Assembly: GCF_000429765.1 (NCBI RefSeq)
Contig: NZ_AUCM01000010.1
Coordinates: forward strand, 1 to 54,170
DNA length: 54,170 bases
Source: Gemmobacter nectariphilus DSM 15620
GTDB taxonomy: Bacteria; Pseudomonadota; Alphaproteobacteria; Rhodobacterales; Rhodobacteraceae
Direction: 5' to 3'
Position 1 is the stretch's first letter. Each line of letters opens with the position of its first letter. The notes beneath the pieces are model-generated. The model did not search any database and was not told the origin of the DNA. It saw only the letters and a program-made list of their open reading frames with translations. Positions 26,240 through 34,918 of this stretch are shown here, piece after piece. The position numbers were made by a program, and so were the translations under genes.

Positions 26240-26509
26240 ATGGCACATAAAAAAGCTGGCGGTTCGTCCCGCAACGGTCGCGACTCTGCCGGTCGCCGTC
26301 TTGGCGTGAAGCTGTTCGGTGGCCAGGCGGCCATTCCGGGCAACATCATCGTGCGTCAGCGCGGCACCACCTGGTTCCCGGGTGAAGGCGTCGGCATGGG
26401 CAAGGATCACACGATCTTCGCCGTGACCGAAGGCCGCGTGACCTTCCGCAAGGGCCTCAAGGGCCGCACCTTCATTTCGGTCCTCCCGGTCGCGGAGGCT
26501 GCGGAGTAA
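26240..26509 (+). CDS. rpmA: 50S ribosomal protein L27
   Basis: This 89-residue protein starts [20 protein letters not shown], the classic N-terminal tail that reaches toward the peptidyl-transferase centre. [20 protein letters not shown] follows. AAGGGGAG precedes the start. It is the second gene of the rplU operon and is closed by a strong terminator at 26537. The full length is normal. Confidence 0.97.
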   Translation: MAHKKAGGSSRNGRDSAGRRLGVKLFGGQAAIPGNIIVRQRGTTWFPGEGVGMGKDHTIFAVTEGRVTFRKGLKGRTFISVLPVAEAAE

Positions 26510-26518
26510 GCCGAACCT

Positions 26519-26535
26519 TTACATTCGGAATGTAA
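26519..26535. repeat. Short perfect palindrome after rpmA
   Basis: TTACATT and AATGTAA flank CGG, a 7-base perfect inverted repeat directly in front of the rpmA terminator. It could be an RNA hairpin that stabilises the 3' end or a protein-binding site. It is A/T-rich and stands out in the GC-rich surroundings. Confidence 0.4.
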
Positions 26536-26536
26536 G

Positions 26537-26572
26537 CGGGGGATCGGCAGAACAGCCGGTCCCCCGTTTCGT
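26537..26572 (+). terminator. Rho-independent terminator of rplU-rpmA
   Basis: The stem CGGGGGATCGGC pairs with GCCGGTCCCCCG (one G-U pair) with a short loop between, followed by TTTCGTTT. It lies 28 bases after the rpmA stop and about 100 bases before the next gene. Confidence 0.85.
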
Positions 26573-26674
26573 TTCCGGGACAGCGACAGAATGTCCGGCC
26601 ATCGGGGCTTGTTCCCGTGGCCGGTGACGACCATCCTGAAAGGGCCATGCCCTTTCGCTTCGGAGGAGGAAGCG

Positions 26675-27217
26675 ATGAAGATGGATAATGTGATCGACAC
26701 CGTGCCCCAGATCGCCGCAGGGCGGTTCGTGCTGCGCGGCCTGCGCCCGTCGGATGCGGGGCTGCTGGCATTGCATGCGGGGGACAGGCGCGTCGCGACC
26801 ATGACCTCTTCGATCCCGCACCCCCTGCCCCCCGGCACGGCCGAGGCCTATATCGCCCGCGCCACCGCCCCTGACCGGAGCGAGGATATCTGGGCCATGG
26901 ACGGCGCCGATCACGGGCTGGCAGAGCTGCTGGGCGTCATCAGCCTGAAACGGATGGACCGTGCGCAGTCGGAAATCGGCTATTGGGTCGCCCCGGCCTT
27001 CTGGAACACCGGCATCGCGTCCGAGGCTGTGCGCGCGCTGGTCGAGGCCAATCCGCAGAACAACCGCACCATCTTTGCCGCCGTGTTCCAGGACAACCCC
27101 GGCTCGGCCCGTGTCCTGACCAATGCGGGGTTCGAATATCTGGGCGATGCCGAGACGTTCTGCGTCTCGCGCCATGCGCGGGTGCCGACCTGGACCTATC
27201 TGAAAAAGCTGGGCTGA
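26675..27217 (+). CDS. GNAT-family N-acetyltransferase (RimJ/RimL-like)
   Basis: This 180-residue protein starts MKMDNVIDTVPQIAAGRFVL, with a strong GGAGGAGGA six bases ahead. It shows the ribosomal-protein acetyltransferase type of fold: LRGLRPSDAGLLALHAGD at the start, EIGYWVAPAFWNTGIASEAV for the acetyl-CoA binding region, and NPGSARVLTNAGFEYLGD near the end. It probably acetylates an amino group on a protein or small substrate. The location behind rplU-rpmA is typical for Rhodobacterales. Confidence 0.88.
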   Translation: MKMDNVIDTVPQIAAGRFVLRGLRPSDAGLLALHAGDRRVATMTSSIPHPLPPGTAEAYIARATAPDRSEDIWAMDGADHGLAELLGVISLKRMDRAQSEIGYWVAPAFWNTGIASEAVRALVEANPQNNRTIFAAVFQDNPGSARVLTNAGFEYLGDAETFCVSRHARVPTWTYLKKLG

Positions 27218-27246
27218 GGGCGCGCAAACCCCGCCAGGCCAGCGTG

Positions 27247-27268
27247 GCAGAGCCTTGCAAGGCTCTGC
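27247..27268. terminator. Perfect hairpin between convergent genes
   Basis: GCAGAGCCTTG and CAAGGCTCTGC form a perfect 22-base palindrome between the acetyltransferase (end 27217) and aat (end 27278). It may stop transcription from both sides. No clear T-run follows on the plus strand, so the terminator role is inferred from position. Confidence 0.55.
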
Positions 27269-27277
27269 ACCGGGCCT

Positions 27278-27931
27278 TCAGGACGCAAGCTGCGCGTGGG
27301 CAAGGGACGACAACGGGTCGGCCTCCAGATCGAACCGCGCCTTGCCCGTCAGCGCCTCGGCAAGACGGCGGTGATACTCGGCGCGCGGGATCTCGATCGC
27401 GCCAAGACTGGCCAGATGCGGGGTCAGGAACTGGGTGTCGAACAGCTGAAAGCCCCCGGCCTGCAGCCGCGCCACCAGATGCGCCAGCGCGAGTTTCGAC
27501 CCATCGGTCGCGGCCGAGAACATGCTTTCGCCAAAGAACGCGCGGCCCAGAACCACGCCATAGACCCCGCCGATCAGCCGGCCGCCGTGCCAGATTTCCT
27601 GGCTATGGGCGTGGCCCATGCGGTGCAGGTCCAGATACAGGCGAAAGATCTCGTCGTTGATCCAGGTTTCCTCGCGCGCGGCGCAGGCCGACACGACACC
27701 GGCAAAGTCGGTGTCCACCTTCGCCTGATAGTCGCCGCGGCGGATGCGGCGGGCCAGGCTGCGCGAGATGTGAAAGCCGTCCAGCGGAAAGATCCCGCGC
27801 AGCCGCGGATCGACCCAGTGGATGTCCGGGTCGTCGCGGCTTTCCGCCATGGGGAAGATCCCCATGGCATAGGCCCGCAGCAAAAGCTGCGCGGTCAGCC
27901 GAACTGACGCGCCAGCCACTTTTCCAGCCAA
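27278..27931 (-). CDS. aat: Leucyl/phenylalanyl-tRNA-protein transferase
   Basis: This 217-residue enzyme adds Leu or Phe to proteins with N-terminal Arg or Lys, marking them for the ClpS-ClpAP pathway. It shows [71 protein letters not shown] and FGESMFS, all hallmark blocks. The ATG at 27931 lies within the end of accC (37-base overlap), consistent with coupling; no better start lies downstream. Gene order accB-accC-aat is common in Rhodobacterales. Confidence 0.95.
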   Translation of the reverse strand: MAGKVAGASVRLTAQLLLRAYAMGIFPMAESRDDPDIHWVDPRLRGIFPLDGFHISRSLARRIRRGDYQAKVDTDFAGVVSACAAREETWINDEIFRLYLDLHRMGHAHSQEIWHGGRLIGGVYGVVLGRAFFGESMFSAATDGSKLALAHLVARLQAGGFQLFDTQFLTPHLASLGAIEIPRAEYHRRLAEALTGKARFDLEADPLSSLAHAQLAS

Positions 27932-29247
27932 TGGATGGAATAGTCGCCGTTCTGGATATCCGGCTCGGCCAGCAAGGCGCTGAACAGCGGAATCGTGGTA
28001 TCCACCCCGTCGACGATCAGTTCACCCAGCGCGCGGCGCAGGCGCGACAGCGCCTCGGGCCGGTCGCGACCATGCACGATCAGCTTGCCGATCAGGCTGT
28101 CGTAATAGGGCGGAATCCGGTAGCCATCATAGAGTGCGGAATCGATCCGCACCCCAAGGCCGCCCGGCGCATGATAGGCCGTCACCGTGCCGGGGCATGG
28201 CGAGAAGGACGGCAGCTTTTCGGCATTGATCCGCACCTCGATGGCGTGCCCGTTCACTTCCAGATCGTCCTGGGCAAAGGACATGCCAAGGCCACTGGCA
28301 ACCCGGATCTGCTCGCGCACCAGATCGACGCCGAAGATGGCTTCGGTCACCGGATGCTCGACCTGAAGGCGGGTGTTCATCTCGATGAAATAGAACTCGC
28401 CATCCTCATAGAGGAACTCGATGGTGCCCGCGCCGATATACTTCAGCTTGCGCATGGCCGCGGCGCAGACTTCGCCGATTTCGGAGCGCATCTTGGGGGT
28501 GATACAAGGGCCGGGCGCCTCTTCGAACACCTTCTGGTGACGGCGCTGCAAGGAACAGTCCCGCTCGCCCAGATGCACCGCATTGCCCTTGCCGTCGCCG
28601 AAGACCTGAATCTCGATATGGCGGGGGCGCTGCAGGTATTTCTCGATATAGACTTCGTCGTTGCCAAAGGCGGCCTTGGCCTCGGACCGGGCGGTGCGGA
28701 AGGCGATTTCCAGCGACTCTTCGTCCTTGGCCACCTTCATGCCGCGCCCGCCGCCGCCAGCGGTGGCCTTGATGATGACCGGATAGCCGATTTCCCCGGC
28801 CACGCGGCGCGCGGTGTCCACATCGGGCACCCCGCCGTCAGAGCCCGGCACCACCGGGATGCCCAGCGCCTTGGCGGTATCCTTGGCGGTGATCTTGTCG
28901 CCCATGATGCGGATATGTTCGGCCGAAGGGCCAATGAACACGATGCCGTGATCTTCCAGCGCCTGCGCGAAAGCCGCGTTTTCCGACAGGAAGCCATAGC
29001 CCGGATGCACCGCCTGCGCGCCCGTGATCTCGCAGGCCGAGATGATCGCGGCCTTGTTCAGATAGCTTTCCGACGACGGGGCCGGGCCAATGCAGACGCT
29101 TTCATCGGCCATGCGCACATGCATCGCATCCGAGTCGGCGGTCGAATGCACGGCGACCGACTTGATCCCCATTTCACGGGCAGCCCGGATCACGCGCAGC
29201 GCGATCTCTCCCCGGTTGGCGATCAGGATCTTGTCGAACATGCCCAC
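27895..29247 (-). CDS. accC: Acetyl-CoA carboxylase biotin carboxylase subunit
   Basis: This 450-residue enzyme carboxylates biotin on AccB with ATP and bicarbonate, the first step of fatty acid synthesis. It starts [20 protein letters not shown]. It has [13 protein letters not shown] (ATP lid), [20 protein letters not shown], and the [13 protein letters not shown] catalytic block. The length is normal. It follows accB by one base. Confidence 0.97.
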   Translation of the reverse strand: MGMFDKILIANRGEIALRVIRAAREMGIKSVAVHSTADSDAMHVRMADESVCIGPAPSSESYLNKAAIISACEITGAQAVHPGYGFLSENAAFAQALEDHGIVFIGPSAEHIRIMGDKITAKDTAKALGIPVVPGSDGGVPDVDTARRVAGEIGYPVIIKATAGGGGRGMKVAKDEESLEIAFRTARSEAKAAFGNDEVYIEKYLQRPRHIEIQVFGDGKGNAVHLGERDCSLQRRHQKVFEEAPGPCITPKMRSEIGEVCAAAMRKLKYIGAGTIEFLYEDGEFYFIEMNTRLQVEHPVTEAIFGVDLVREQIRVASGLGMSFAQDDLEVNGHAIEVRINAEKLPSFSPCPGTVTAYHAPGGLGVRIDSALYDGYRIPPYYDSLIGKLIVHGRDRPEALSRLRRALGELIVDGVDTTIPLFSALLAEPDIQNGDYSIHWLEKWLARQFG

Positions 29248-29248
29248 C

Positions 29249-29734
29249 TCACTCGATGATCATCAGGGGAGCGCCGAATTCGACCGGGGTGCCGTCGGAG
29301 ACCAGGATCCGCTTAACCGTGCCGGCGCGGGGGGCCGGGATGTGGTTCATGGTCTTCATCGCCTCGACGATCAGCACGGTCTGACCTTCGGTGACGGTTG
29401 CGCCGACGGCGACAAAGGGCGCCGCGCCCGGTTCTGGCGCCAGATAGGCGGTGCCCACCATGGGCGAGGTCACCGCGCCCGGATGCTGGGCCGGATCCTC
29501 GGGGGCGGCCGGTGCGGCGGGGGCCGCGGCCACGGCCTGTGCCGCGACCGGCGCGGCGGCAACGGCGATCGGTGCGGCCTGCACCACGGTAGCCTGCTTG
29601 ACGACACGGACCTCGAGGCTGTCGTCTTCGCCATATTCGCGCTTGACGGCAAGTTCCGTCAGATCGTTTGCGTTCAGCAGTTCCGCAAGGGCCTGAATGA
29701 AGGCCACGTCGCCTTCGTGGGTGTGTTTGGTCAT
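29249..29734 (-). CDS. accB: Acetyl-CoA carboxylase biotin carboxyl carrier protein
   Basis: This 161-residue carrier has the biotin site [10 protein letters not shown] with Lys127 biotinylated. An N-terminal helical part, a flexible Ala/Pro-rich linker (positions 55-85) and the biotinyl domain follow the usual order. It starts [20 protein letters not shown]. It is the first gene of accB-accC-aat and divergent from preT; the 258-base region in between must hold both promoters. Confidence 0.96.
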   Translation of the reverse strand: MTKHTHEGDVAFIQALAELLNANDLTELAVKREYGEDDSLEVRVVKQATVVQAAPIAVAAAPVAAQAVAAAPAAPAAPEDPAQHPGAVTSPMVGTAYLAPEPGAAPFVAVGATVTEGQTVLIVEAMKTMNHIPAPRAGTVKRILVSDGTPVEFGAPLMIIE

Positions 29735-29920
29735 GCCGTCCTCGCTAAGGTTCCCGTGCGGGTGGGCGGGGCCTGTCGCCCCTGGTCTTTGCCTGCCCTG
29801 TCTGGGGCCATGGCGCTATATACGCATTCCGCTTTCCAAGGAAAAGCCGCCAACGTGCCCAAGGTTGAGGCAAGGCGCATGCAATCAAGGCAGCCGGGCG
29901 CGAAAACATGGCCCTGCGAT

Positions 29921-29940
29921 ATTTTACCGCTTGATAAAAT
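29921..29940. promoter_or_regulatory. A/T-rich inverted repeat in the accB-preT interval, possible operator
   Basis: ATTTTACC is mirrored by GATAAAAT with four bases between (one mismatch). It lies 53 bases ahead of the preT start in an otherwise GC-rich interval, a typical place for a regulator of pyrimidine breakdown. It does not match the RutR motif that I know. Confidence 0.4.
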
Positions 29941-29992
29941 TTCAGCCTGTGGCAGCCTGACCCCAATGAACAAAGCCCAAGGGAGGCACCCG

Positions 29993-31297
29993 TTGTCCAA
30001 CAGCCAGCTCACGCCCGGCATTGCGCCGGGGCGTCTGCCCGCCGATGTGATCGCCCGAAATTTCGACGATGTCGAACCGCCCTTCGACATGCACGAGGCA
30101 CAGGTCGCGGCCGACCGCTGCTATTTCTGCCATGATGCGCCCTGCATCACGGCCTGCCCCACCAGCATCGACATTCCGCTGTTCATCCGGCAGATCGCCA
30201 CCGGCACGCCCGAGGCGGCCGCCCGGACGATCTGGGACCAGAACATCCTTGGCGGCATGTGCGCGCGGGTCTGCCCCACCGAAACCCTGTGCGAAGAGGC
30301 CTGCGTGCGCGAAACCGCCGAAGGCAAGCCGGTCGAGATCGGCCGGTTGCAGCGCTATGCCACCAGCGTCGGCATGGCCAGGCCGCACCCCTATGCCCGC
30401 GCCGCAGCCACCGGCAAGCGCATCGCCGTTGTCGGCGCAGGGCCTGCGGGCCTTGCCTGCGCGCATCGTCTGGCGATGAAGGGCCATGATGTCGTGATCT
30501 TCGAGGCGCGCCCCAAGGCAGGCGGTCTGAACGAATACGGCATCGCCGCCTACAAGGCGACCCACGGCTTTGCCCAGGCCGAGGTGGACTGGCTGCTGTC
30601 CATCGGCGGGATCGAGATCCGCACGGGCCAGAAGCTGGGCCGCGATGTCACGCTGGACGGGCTGCGGGCCGACCATGACGCGGTGTTCCTTGGCATCGGG
30701 CTGGCGGGCGTCAACGCGCTTGGCATTCCGGGCGAGGATCTGGCGGGTGTGCGCGATGCGGTCGATTTCATCGCCGAATTGCGCCAGGCCGACCTGACCA
30801 CCCTGCCCGTCGGCCGCGATGTGGTGGTGATCGGCGGCGGCATGACGGCGGTGGATGCGGCGGTTCAATCCAAGCTGCTGGGCGCGGAAAACGTCACCAT
30901 GGTCTATCGCCGCGGCAAGGACCGCATGAGCGCGAGCCCCTATGAACAGGATCATGCCGCGCAGGCCGGGGTAAGGATCGTCTACAACGCCGTCCCCCTG
31001 CGGATCAGCGGCGCAGGCAAGGCCGAGTCGGTCGACTTCGCCTATGCCACCAATGGCAAGCCGGGAGCCGAGACCTTCACCCTCAAGGCCGATCAGGTGT
31101 TCAAGGCCATCGGCCAGACGCTGGCCGGCGTGCCTGACGGGCTGACGCTGTCGGGTGGCAAGATCGCCGGGCCGGGTGCAGGTGTCTGGGCTGGCGGCGA
31201 TTGCGCGGCGGGGGGCGAGGATCTGACCGTCACCGCCGTGGCCGAAGGGCGCGATGCTGCCGAGGCCATTCACGCGCATCTGATGGGCCGCGCATGA
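29993..31297 (+). CDS. preT: NAD(P)-dependent dihydropyrimidine dehydrogenase, PreT subunit
   Basis: This 434-residue protein starts with TTG at 29993. That codon was preferred over the ATG at 29966 because GGGAGG sits six bases ahead and homologues begin near SNSQLTPGIAPGRL. An N-terminal iron-sulphur part (DRCYFCHDAPCITACP, CARVCPTETLCEEAC) is followed by FAD binding (VVGAGPAGLACAHRL) and an NAD site (VVIGGGMTAVDAAVQ). With PreA it reduces uracil and thymine. The whole layout is that of GltD-like small subunits. The frame extends upstream across the promoter but without a plausible start. Confidence 0.9.
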   Translation: MSNSQLTPGIAPGRLPADVIARNFDDVEPPFDMHEAQVAADRCYFCHDAPCITACPTSIDIPLFIRQIATGTPEAAARTIWDQNILGGMCARVCPTETLCEEACVRETAEGKPVEIGRLQRYATSVGMARPHPYARAAATGKRIAVVGAGPAGLACAHRLAMKGHDVVIFEARPKAGGLNEYGIAAYKATHGFAQAEVDWLLSIGGIEIRTGQKLGRDVTLDGLRADHDAVFLGIGLAGVNALGIPGEDLAGVRDAVDFIAELRQADLTTLPVGRDVVVIGGGMTAVDAAVQSKLLGAENVTMVYRRGKDRMSASPYEQDHAAQAGVRIVYNAVPLRISGAGKAESVDFAYATNGKPGAETFTLKADQVFKAIGQTLAGVPDGLTLSGGKIAGPGAGVWAGGDCAAGGEDLTVTAVAEGRDAAEAIHAHLMGRA

Positions 31298-31366
31298 GTG
31301 CGGCTTGTGATAGCGCGCCATTGAGGCTACCTGACGCGGGCCGAACCACCCGCCCGGGAGAGCGCC

Positions 31367-31906
31367 TTGGACACCCTTGTCGATGCAGCCATCGCCTTTG
31401 TCAGCGCCAACCGCGACTGGGCGGGGGTGATCGCGTTCTTCTTCGCGCTTGCGGAAACCATCGCGGTTTTCTCGATCATCATCCCCTCGACGGCAATTCT
31501 GATCGGCGTCGGCGCGGTTGTGGCCACCGGGGCGCTGGACTTCACGCCGATCTGGATCGGCGGGGCGCTGGGGTCGATCGCAGGATCGCTGTTTTCCTAT
31601 TGGCTGGGCTGGCGCTACGGCCCGTCGATGATGCGCATCTGGCCGCTGGGCAAGCACCCGGAACTGGCGATGCAGGGCACGCAGGCCTTTGCGCGCTGGG
31701 GCCTGACAACCATCCTGATCGGGCATTTCGTCGGCCCGCTGCGGGCGGTGGTGTTCCTGATGGCGGGCGTGTCGCACATGAACTTTCCCCGCTTTCTGGC
31801 GGTGAACGTGGTGGGCGCCACCGCCTGGGCGTGGGCCATCCCCAAATCGGGCGAGATCGGCGGCAATGTGCTGCTCTGGATCTGGAACGCCGTCACCGGC
31901 GCCTGA
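31367..31906 (+). CDS. DedA-family membrane protein
   Basis: This 179-residue membrane protein starts with TTG at 31367, supported by GGGAGAG a few bases ahead. It has the DedA pattern: IIIPSTAILIGVGAVVATG, GSIAGSLFSYWLGWRYG, FVGPLRAVVFLMAGVSHMNF and VGATAWAWAIPKSG. There are about four to five membrane segments. Members help to flip polyprenyl or phospholipid carriers; the substrate here is unknown. It lies between preT and preA without a known link to pyrimidine breakdown. Confidence 0.86.
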   Translation: MDTLVDAAIAFVSANRDWAGVIAFFFALAETIAVFSIIIPSTAILIGVGAVVATGALDFTPIWIGGALGSIAGSLFSYWLGWRYGPSMMRIWPLGKHPELAMQGTQAFARWGLTTILIGHFVGPLRAVVFLMAGVSHMNFPRFLAVNVVGATAWAWAIPKSGEIGGNVLLWIWNAVTGA

Positions 31907-31996
31907 CCCCTGCAAATTCCGAACATTCATCAGGGGCATTGCCGCGCGGCAATGCCCTGTCCCTTGCCATAAGCCAACATCCTGCGGAGGATAGCC

Positions 31997-33295
31997 ATGG
32001 CCGACCTCAGAAGTGATTTCCTGGGCATCAAATCGCCCAACCCGTTCTGGCTGGCATCTGCCCCGCCGACCGACAAGAAATACAACGTCGAACGCGCCTA
32101 CGAGGCGGGCTGGGGCGGCGTCGTGTGGAAGACGCTGGGGGCCGAGGGGCCGCCCATCGTCAACGTCTCGGGCCCGCGCTATGGCGCGATCTGGGGCGCC
32201 GACCGGCGGCTCCTGGGCCTGAACAACATCGAGCTGATCACCGACCGCCCGCTCGAGGTGAACCTGCGCGAGATCAAGGAGGTCAAGCGCAAGTGGCGCG
32301 ACCGCGCGCTGGTCATCTCGCTGATGGTGCCCTGCGACGAGGACAGCTGGAAGGACATCCTCAAGCGCATCGAGGACACCGAGGCCGACGGGGTCGAACT
32401 GAACTTCGGTTGCCCGCATGGCATGGCCGAGCGCGGCATGGGTTCGGCCGTCGGCCAGGTGCCCGAATACATCGAGATGGTCACCCGCTGGGTCAAGCAA
32501 TACAGCCGCATGCCCTGCATCGTGAAGCTGACGCCCAACATCACCTCGATCCTGCCGCCGGCGATTGCCGCCAAGCGGGGCGGGGCGGATGCGGTCAGCC
32601 TGATCAACACGATCAAGTCGATCACCAACGTCGATCTGGACCATTTCTCGCCCTTCCCGATGATCGACGGCAAGGGCAGCCACGGCGGCTATTGCGGCCC
32701 GGCGGTCAAGCCCATCGCGCTGAACATGGTGGCGGAAATCGCCCGCTATCAGGAAACCCGCGGCCTGCCGATTTCCGGCATCGGCGGGGTGACCACCTGG
32801 CGCGATGCGGCCGAATTCCTGGCGCTTGGGGCGGGCAATGTGCAGGTCTGCACCGCCGCCATGACCTATGGCTTCAAGGTCGTGCAGGAAATGATCTCGG
32901 GCCTGTCGGAATACCTGGACGACAAGGGCATGGCGCTGTCCGACCTGATCGGCCGCGCGGTGCCGAACTTTGTCGAATGGCAGGATCTGAACCTGAACTA
33001 TGTCACCAAGGCCAGGATCAATCAGGACGATTGCATCAAATGCGGCCGCTGCTTTGCCGCCTGTGAAGATACCAGCCACCAGGCCATCCTGATGAAACCC
33101 GGCCGGGTGTTCGAGGTGAACGACGCCGAATGCGTCGCCTGCAACCTGTGCGTCAACGTCTGCCCGGTGGAAAACTGCATCACCATGGAGCAGATGCCGC
33201 TGGGCGAGGTTGATCCCCGCACCGGCCGGCCGGTTGCGCCCTATGCCAACTGGCAGACGCATCCGAACAACCCGGCAGCCCAGGCCGCCGAATAG
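31997..33295 (+). CDS. preA: NAD-dependent dihydropyrimidine dehydrogenase, PreA subunit
   Basis: This 432-residue protein starts MADLRSDFLGIKSPNPFWLA, with GCGGAGG ahead of the ATG. A dihydroorotate-dehydrogenase-like FMN barrel (ELNFGCPHGMAERGMG, VKLTPNITSI, ISGIGGVTTWRDAAEFLALG) is followed by two [4Fe-4S] motifs (CIKCGRCFAACED, CVACNLCVNVCPVENC). It works with PreT to reduce pyrimidines. The genes for hydantoinase-type later steps are not in the window. Confidence 0.95.
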   Translation: MADLRSDFLGIKSPNPFWLASAPPTDKKYNVERAYEAGWGGVVWKTLGAEGPPIVNVSGPRYGAIWGADRRLLGLNNIELITDRPLEVNLREIKEVKRKWRDRALVISLMVPCDEDSWKDILKRIEDTEADGVELNFGCPHGMAERGMGSAVGQVPEYIEMVTRWVKQYSRMPCIVKLTPNITSILPPAIAAKRGGADAVSLINTIKSITNVDLDHFSPFPMIDGKGSHGGYCGPAVKPIALNMVAEIARYQETRGLPISGIGGVTTWRDAAEFLALGAGNVQVCTAAMTYGFKVVQEMISGLSEYLDDKGMALSDLIGRAVPNFVEWQDLNLNYVTKARINQDDCIKCGRCFAACEDTSHQAILMKPGRVFEVNDAECVACNLCVNVCPVENCITMEQMPLGEVDPRTGRPVAPYANWQTHPNNPAAQAAE

Positions 33296-33302
33296 GTCAG
33301 AC

Positions 33303-33342
33303 GTCCGGCATCAGCGCCGCAAATCCAGCGCCGATGCCGGAC
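33303..33342. terminator. Hairpin after preA
   Basis: GTCCGGCATC at 33303-33312 pairs perfectly with GATGCCGGAC at 33333-33342. It begins seven bases after the preA stop, as for a terminator, although the loop is 20 bases and the following T-run is weak. Confidence 0.5.
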
Positions 33343-33565
33343 CTACCTTGCGCGGCCCGTCCTCGGATCGCGCGGGGCCCGGCGTGCTGGGCGCCTGCGC
33401 AAGGGGCGGGACCAGATGGTCCTGCATCCGTTCGGCGCGCGCGCGGTCCTGCATCAGGGCCGCCTCCGTCGGTGAAATGGGCGGCAGCATCGCATCCTCC
33501 ACAAACAGCCATGTGCGCCAGATTGCCACGGCCTGCCCTGCGATCACCTTGCGAAATACCGACAA
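33311..33565 (-). CDS. Possible small protein, TTG start
   Basis: An 84-residue frame on the minus strand begins SVFRKVIAGQAVAIWRTWLF after a TTG, then turns charged and Pro-rich. The W/F-rich start and reasonable codon use make it possible, but there is no strong ribosome site and its stop lies in the preA hairpin. The interval 33296-33680 otherwise shows no gene. I do not recognise a family and could not exclude chance. Confidence 0.3.
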   Translation of the reverse strand: MSVFRKVIAGQAVAIWRTWLFVEDAMLPPISPTEAALMQDRARAERMQDHLVPPLAQAPSTPGPARSEDGPRKVGPASALDLRR

Positions 33566-33680
33566 GTTGATCCATCACCGCCCCATCCCCGCCATAGTTC
33601 CCGCGCACCCCTTGCGCAGGGCTGGCCGCCGCACGCACTTTGCGGCAGGGTGGCGCCGTCGGATGCTGGAGTGATCGTTC

Positions 33681-34679
33681 ATGCGCGTGCTTGTGACCGG
33701 AAGTGCCGGTTTCATCGGGTTTCACCTGTCCCGCCTGCTGCTGGCCGAGGGGGCCGAGGTGCAGGGCTTTGACGGCATGACCGATTACTACGATGTCACG
33801 CTCAAGCAGCGCCGCCATGCGATTCTGGCCGAACACCCCCGCTTTCACCGCGCCGAGGCGATGCTCGAGGATCGTGCGGCGCTGGATGCGGTGGTCGACG
33901 GGTTCGCGCCCGACATCATCGTTCACCTCGCGGCGCAAGCAGGTGTGCGCTATTCCATCGACAACCCCCGATCCTATGTCGATTCCAACATCATCGGCAG
34001 CTTCAACATCATGGAAGCCGCGCTGCGCCACCGCGTCCGGCATCTGCTGATGGCATCGACCAGTTCGGTCTATGGCGCCAACACCAAGATGCCCTATGCC
34101 GAAACCGACAAGGCCGACACGCCCATGTCATTCTATGCCGCCACCAAGAAGGCGACCGAAGGGATGGCCCATGCCTGGGCGCATATCCATGGCCTGCCGA
34201 TCACCATGTTCCGCTTCTTCACCGTCTATGGTCCCTGGGGGCGGCCGGACATGGCGCTGTTCAAGTTCACCCGGGCGATCCTTGATGGCCAGCCCATCGA
34301 CATCTACAACCATGGCGAGCTGTGGCGCGATTTCACCTATGTCGATGATCTGGTGCACGGCATTCGCGGGCTGATCGACGCGGTTCCCGGCACGCAGCCT
34401 GCGGGACCCATGGACAGCCTGTCGCCGGTGGCACCCTGGCGGGTGGTGAACATCGGCAATTCCAGCAAGATCAAGCTGCTCGATTTCGTCGATGCCATCG
34501 AGGACACGCTGGGCCGCAAGGCGATCCGCAACTATCTGCCGATGCAGCCGGGGGATGTGCCTGCCACCTGGGCCGATGCGACGCTGCTGCACGAGCTGAC
34601 CGGCAGCCGCCCTTCGACCCCGCTGGCGACGGGCGTGGCGCGGTTCGTCGACTGGTATCGCGCCTATTACAAGGTCTGA
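33681..34679 (+). CDS. NAD-dependent epimerase, UDP-glucuronate 4-epimerase type
   Basis: This 332-residue protein of the extended short-chain dehydrogenase family starts MRVLVTGSAGFIGFHLSRLL (NAD binding). It has MASTSSVYGANTKMPYAETD with the catalytic Ser, SFYAATKKATEGM (Tyr-x3-Lys), and RFFTVYGPWGRPDMALFKF, a block typical of UDP-glucuronate epimerases. The product would be UDP-galacturonate for surface polysaccharides. No other polysaccharide genes are near. Confidence 0.9.
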   Translation: MRVLVTGSAGFIGFHLSRLLLAEGAEVQGFDGMTDYYDVTLKQRRHAILAEHPRFHRAEAMLEDRAALDAVVDGFAPDIIVHLAAQAGVRYSIDNPRSYVDSNIIGSFNIMEAALRHRVRHLLMASTSSVYGANTKMPYAETDKADTPMSFYAATKKATEGMAHAWAHIHGLPITMFRFFTVYGPWGRPDMALFKFTRAILDGQPIDIYNHGELWRDFTYVDDLVHGIRGLIDAVPGTQPAGPMDSLSPVAPWRVVNIGNSSKIKLLDFVDAIEDTLGRKAIRNYLPMQPGDVPATWADATLLHELTGSRPSTPLATGVARFVDWYRAYYKV

Positions 34680-34849
34680 TGGCGGCCAGGCCCGGCCTGC
34701 ACCCCGTCCCGCACGGCGGGAACAAGTCCAAGCGTGCCTGACACCAGCCAGAGCGTCAGGGCAGCCCCCAGACCATAGTCCAGCGACAGGGCGCACAGCG
34801 CACTCAGCCCGCCCAGGGCCGACGACAGGAAAACACTGACACACGCCAT
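34667..34849 (-). CDS. Small membrane protein, function unknown
   Basis: This 60-residue protein starts MACVSVFLSSALGGLSALCA with two membrane-like stretches (about 4-22 and 26-44, the second DYGLGAALTLWLVSGTLGLV). An AGGGAG sequence eight bases before the ATG at 34849 supports translation. It overlaps the end of the convergent epimerase gene by 13 bases. No family is recognised. Confidence 0.55.
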   Translation of the reverse strand: MACVSVFLSSALGGLSALCALSLDYGLGAALTLWLVSGTLGLVPAVRDGVQAGPGRHQTL

Positions 34850-34918
34850 GACATACTCCCTATGGTTGAAGTCTAGGCTGATCCAGCGCTTAGCATAAGC
34901 AAGATCTGTTGCACCCCC

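Noticed and set aside
29090-29965. Upstream extension of preT as one large fused protein
   Set aside because: The extension is antisense to accC/accB and carries no domain; a strong ribosome site marks the TTG start at 29993.
33297-34043. 248-codon minus-strand frame opposite the epimerase start
   Set aside because: Antisense to a well-supported epimerase, with no motif and no ribosome site.
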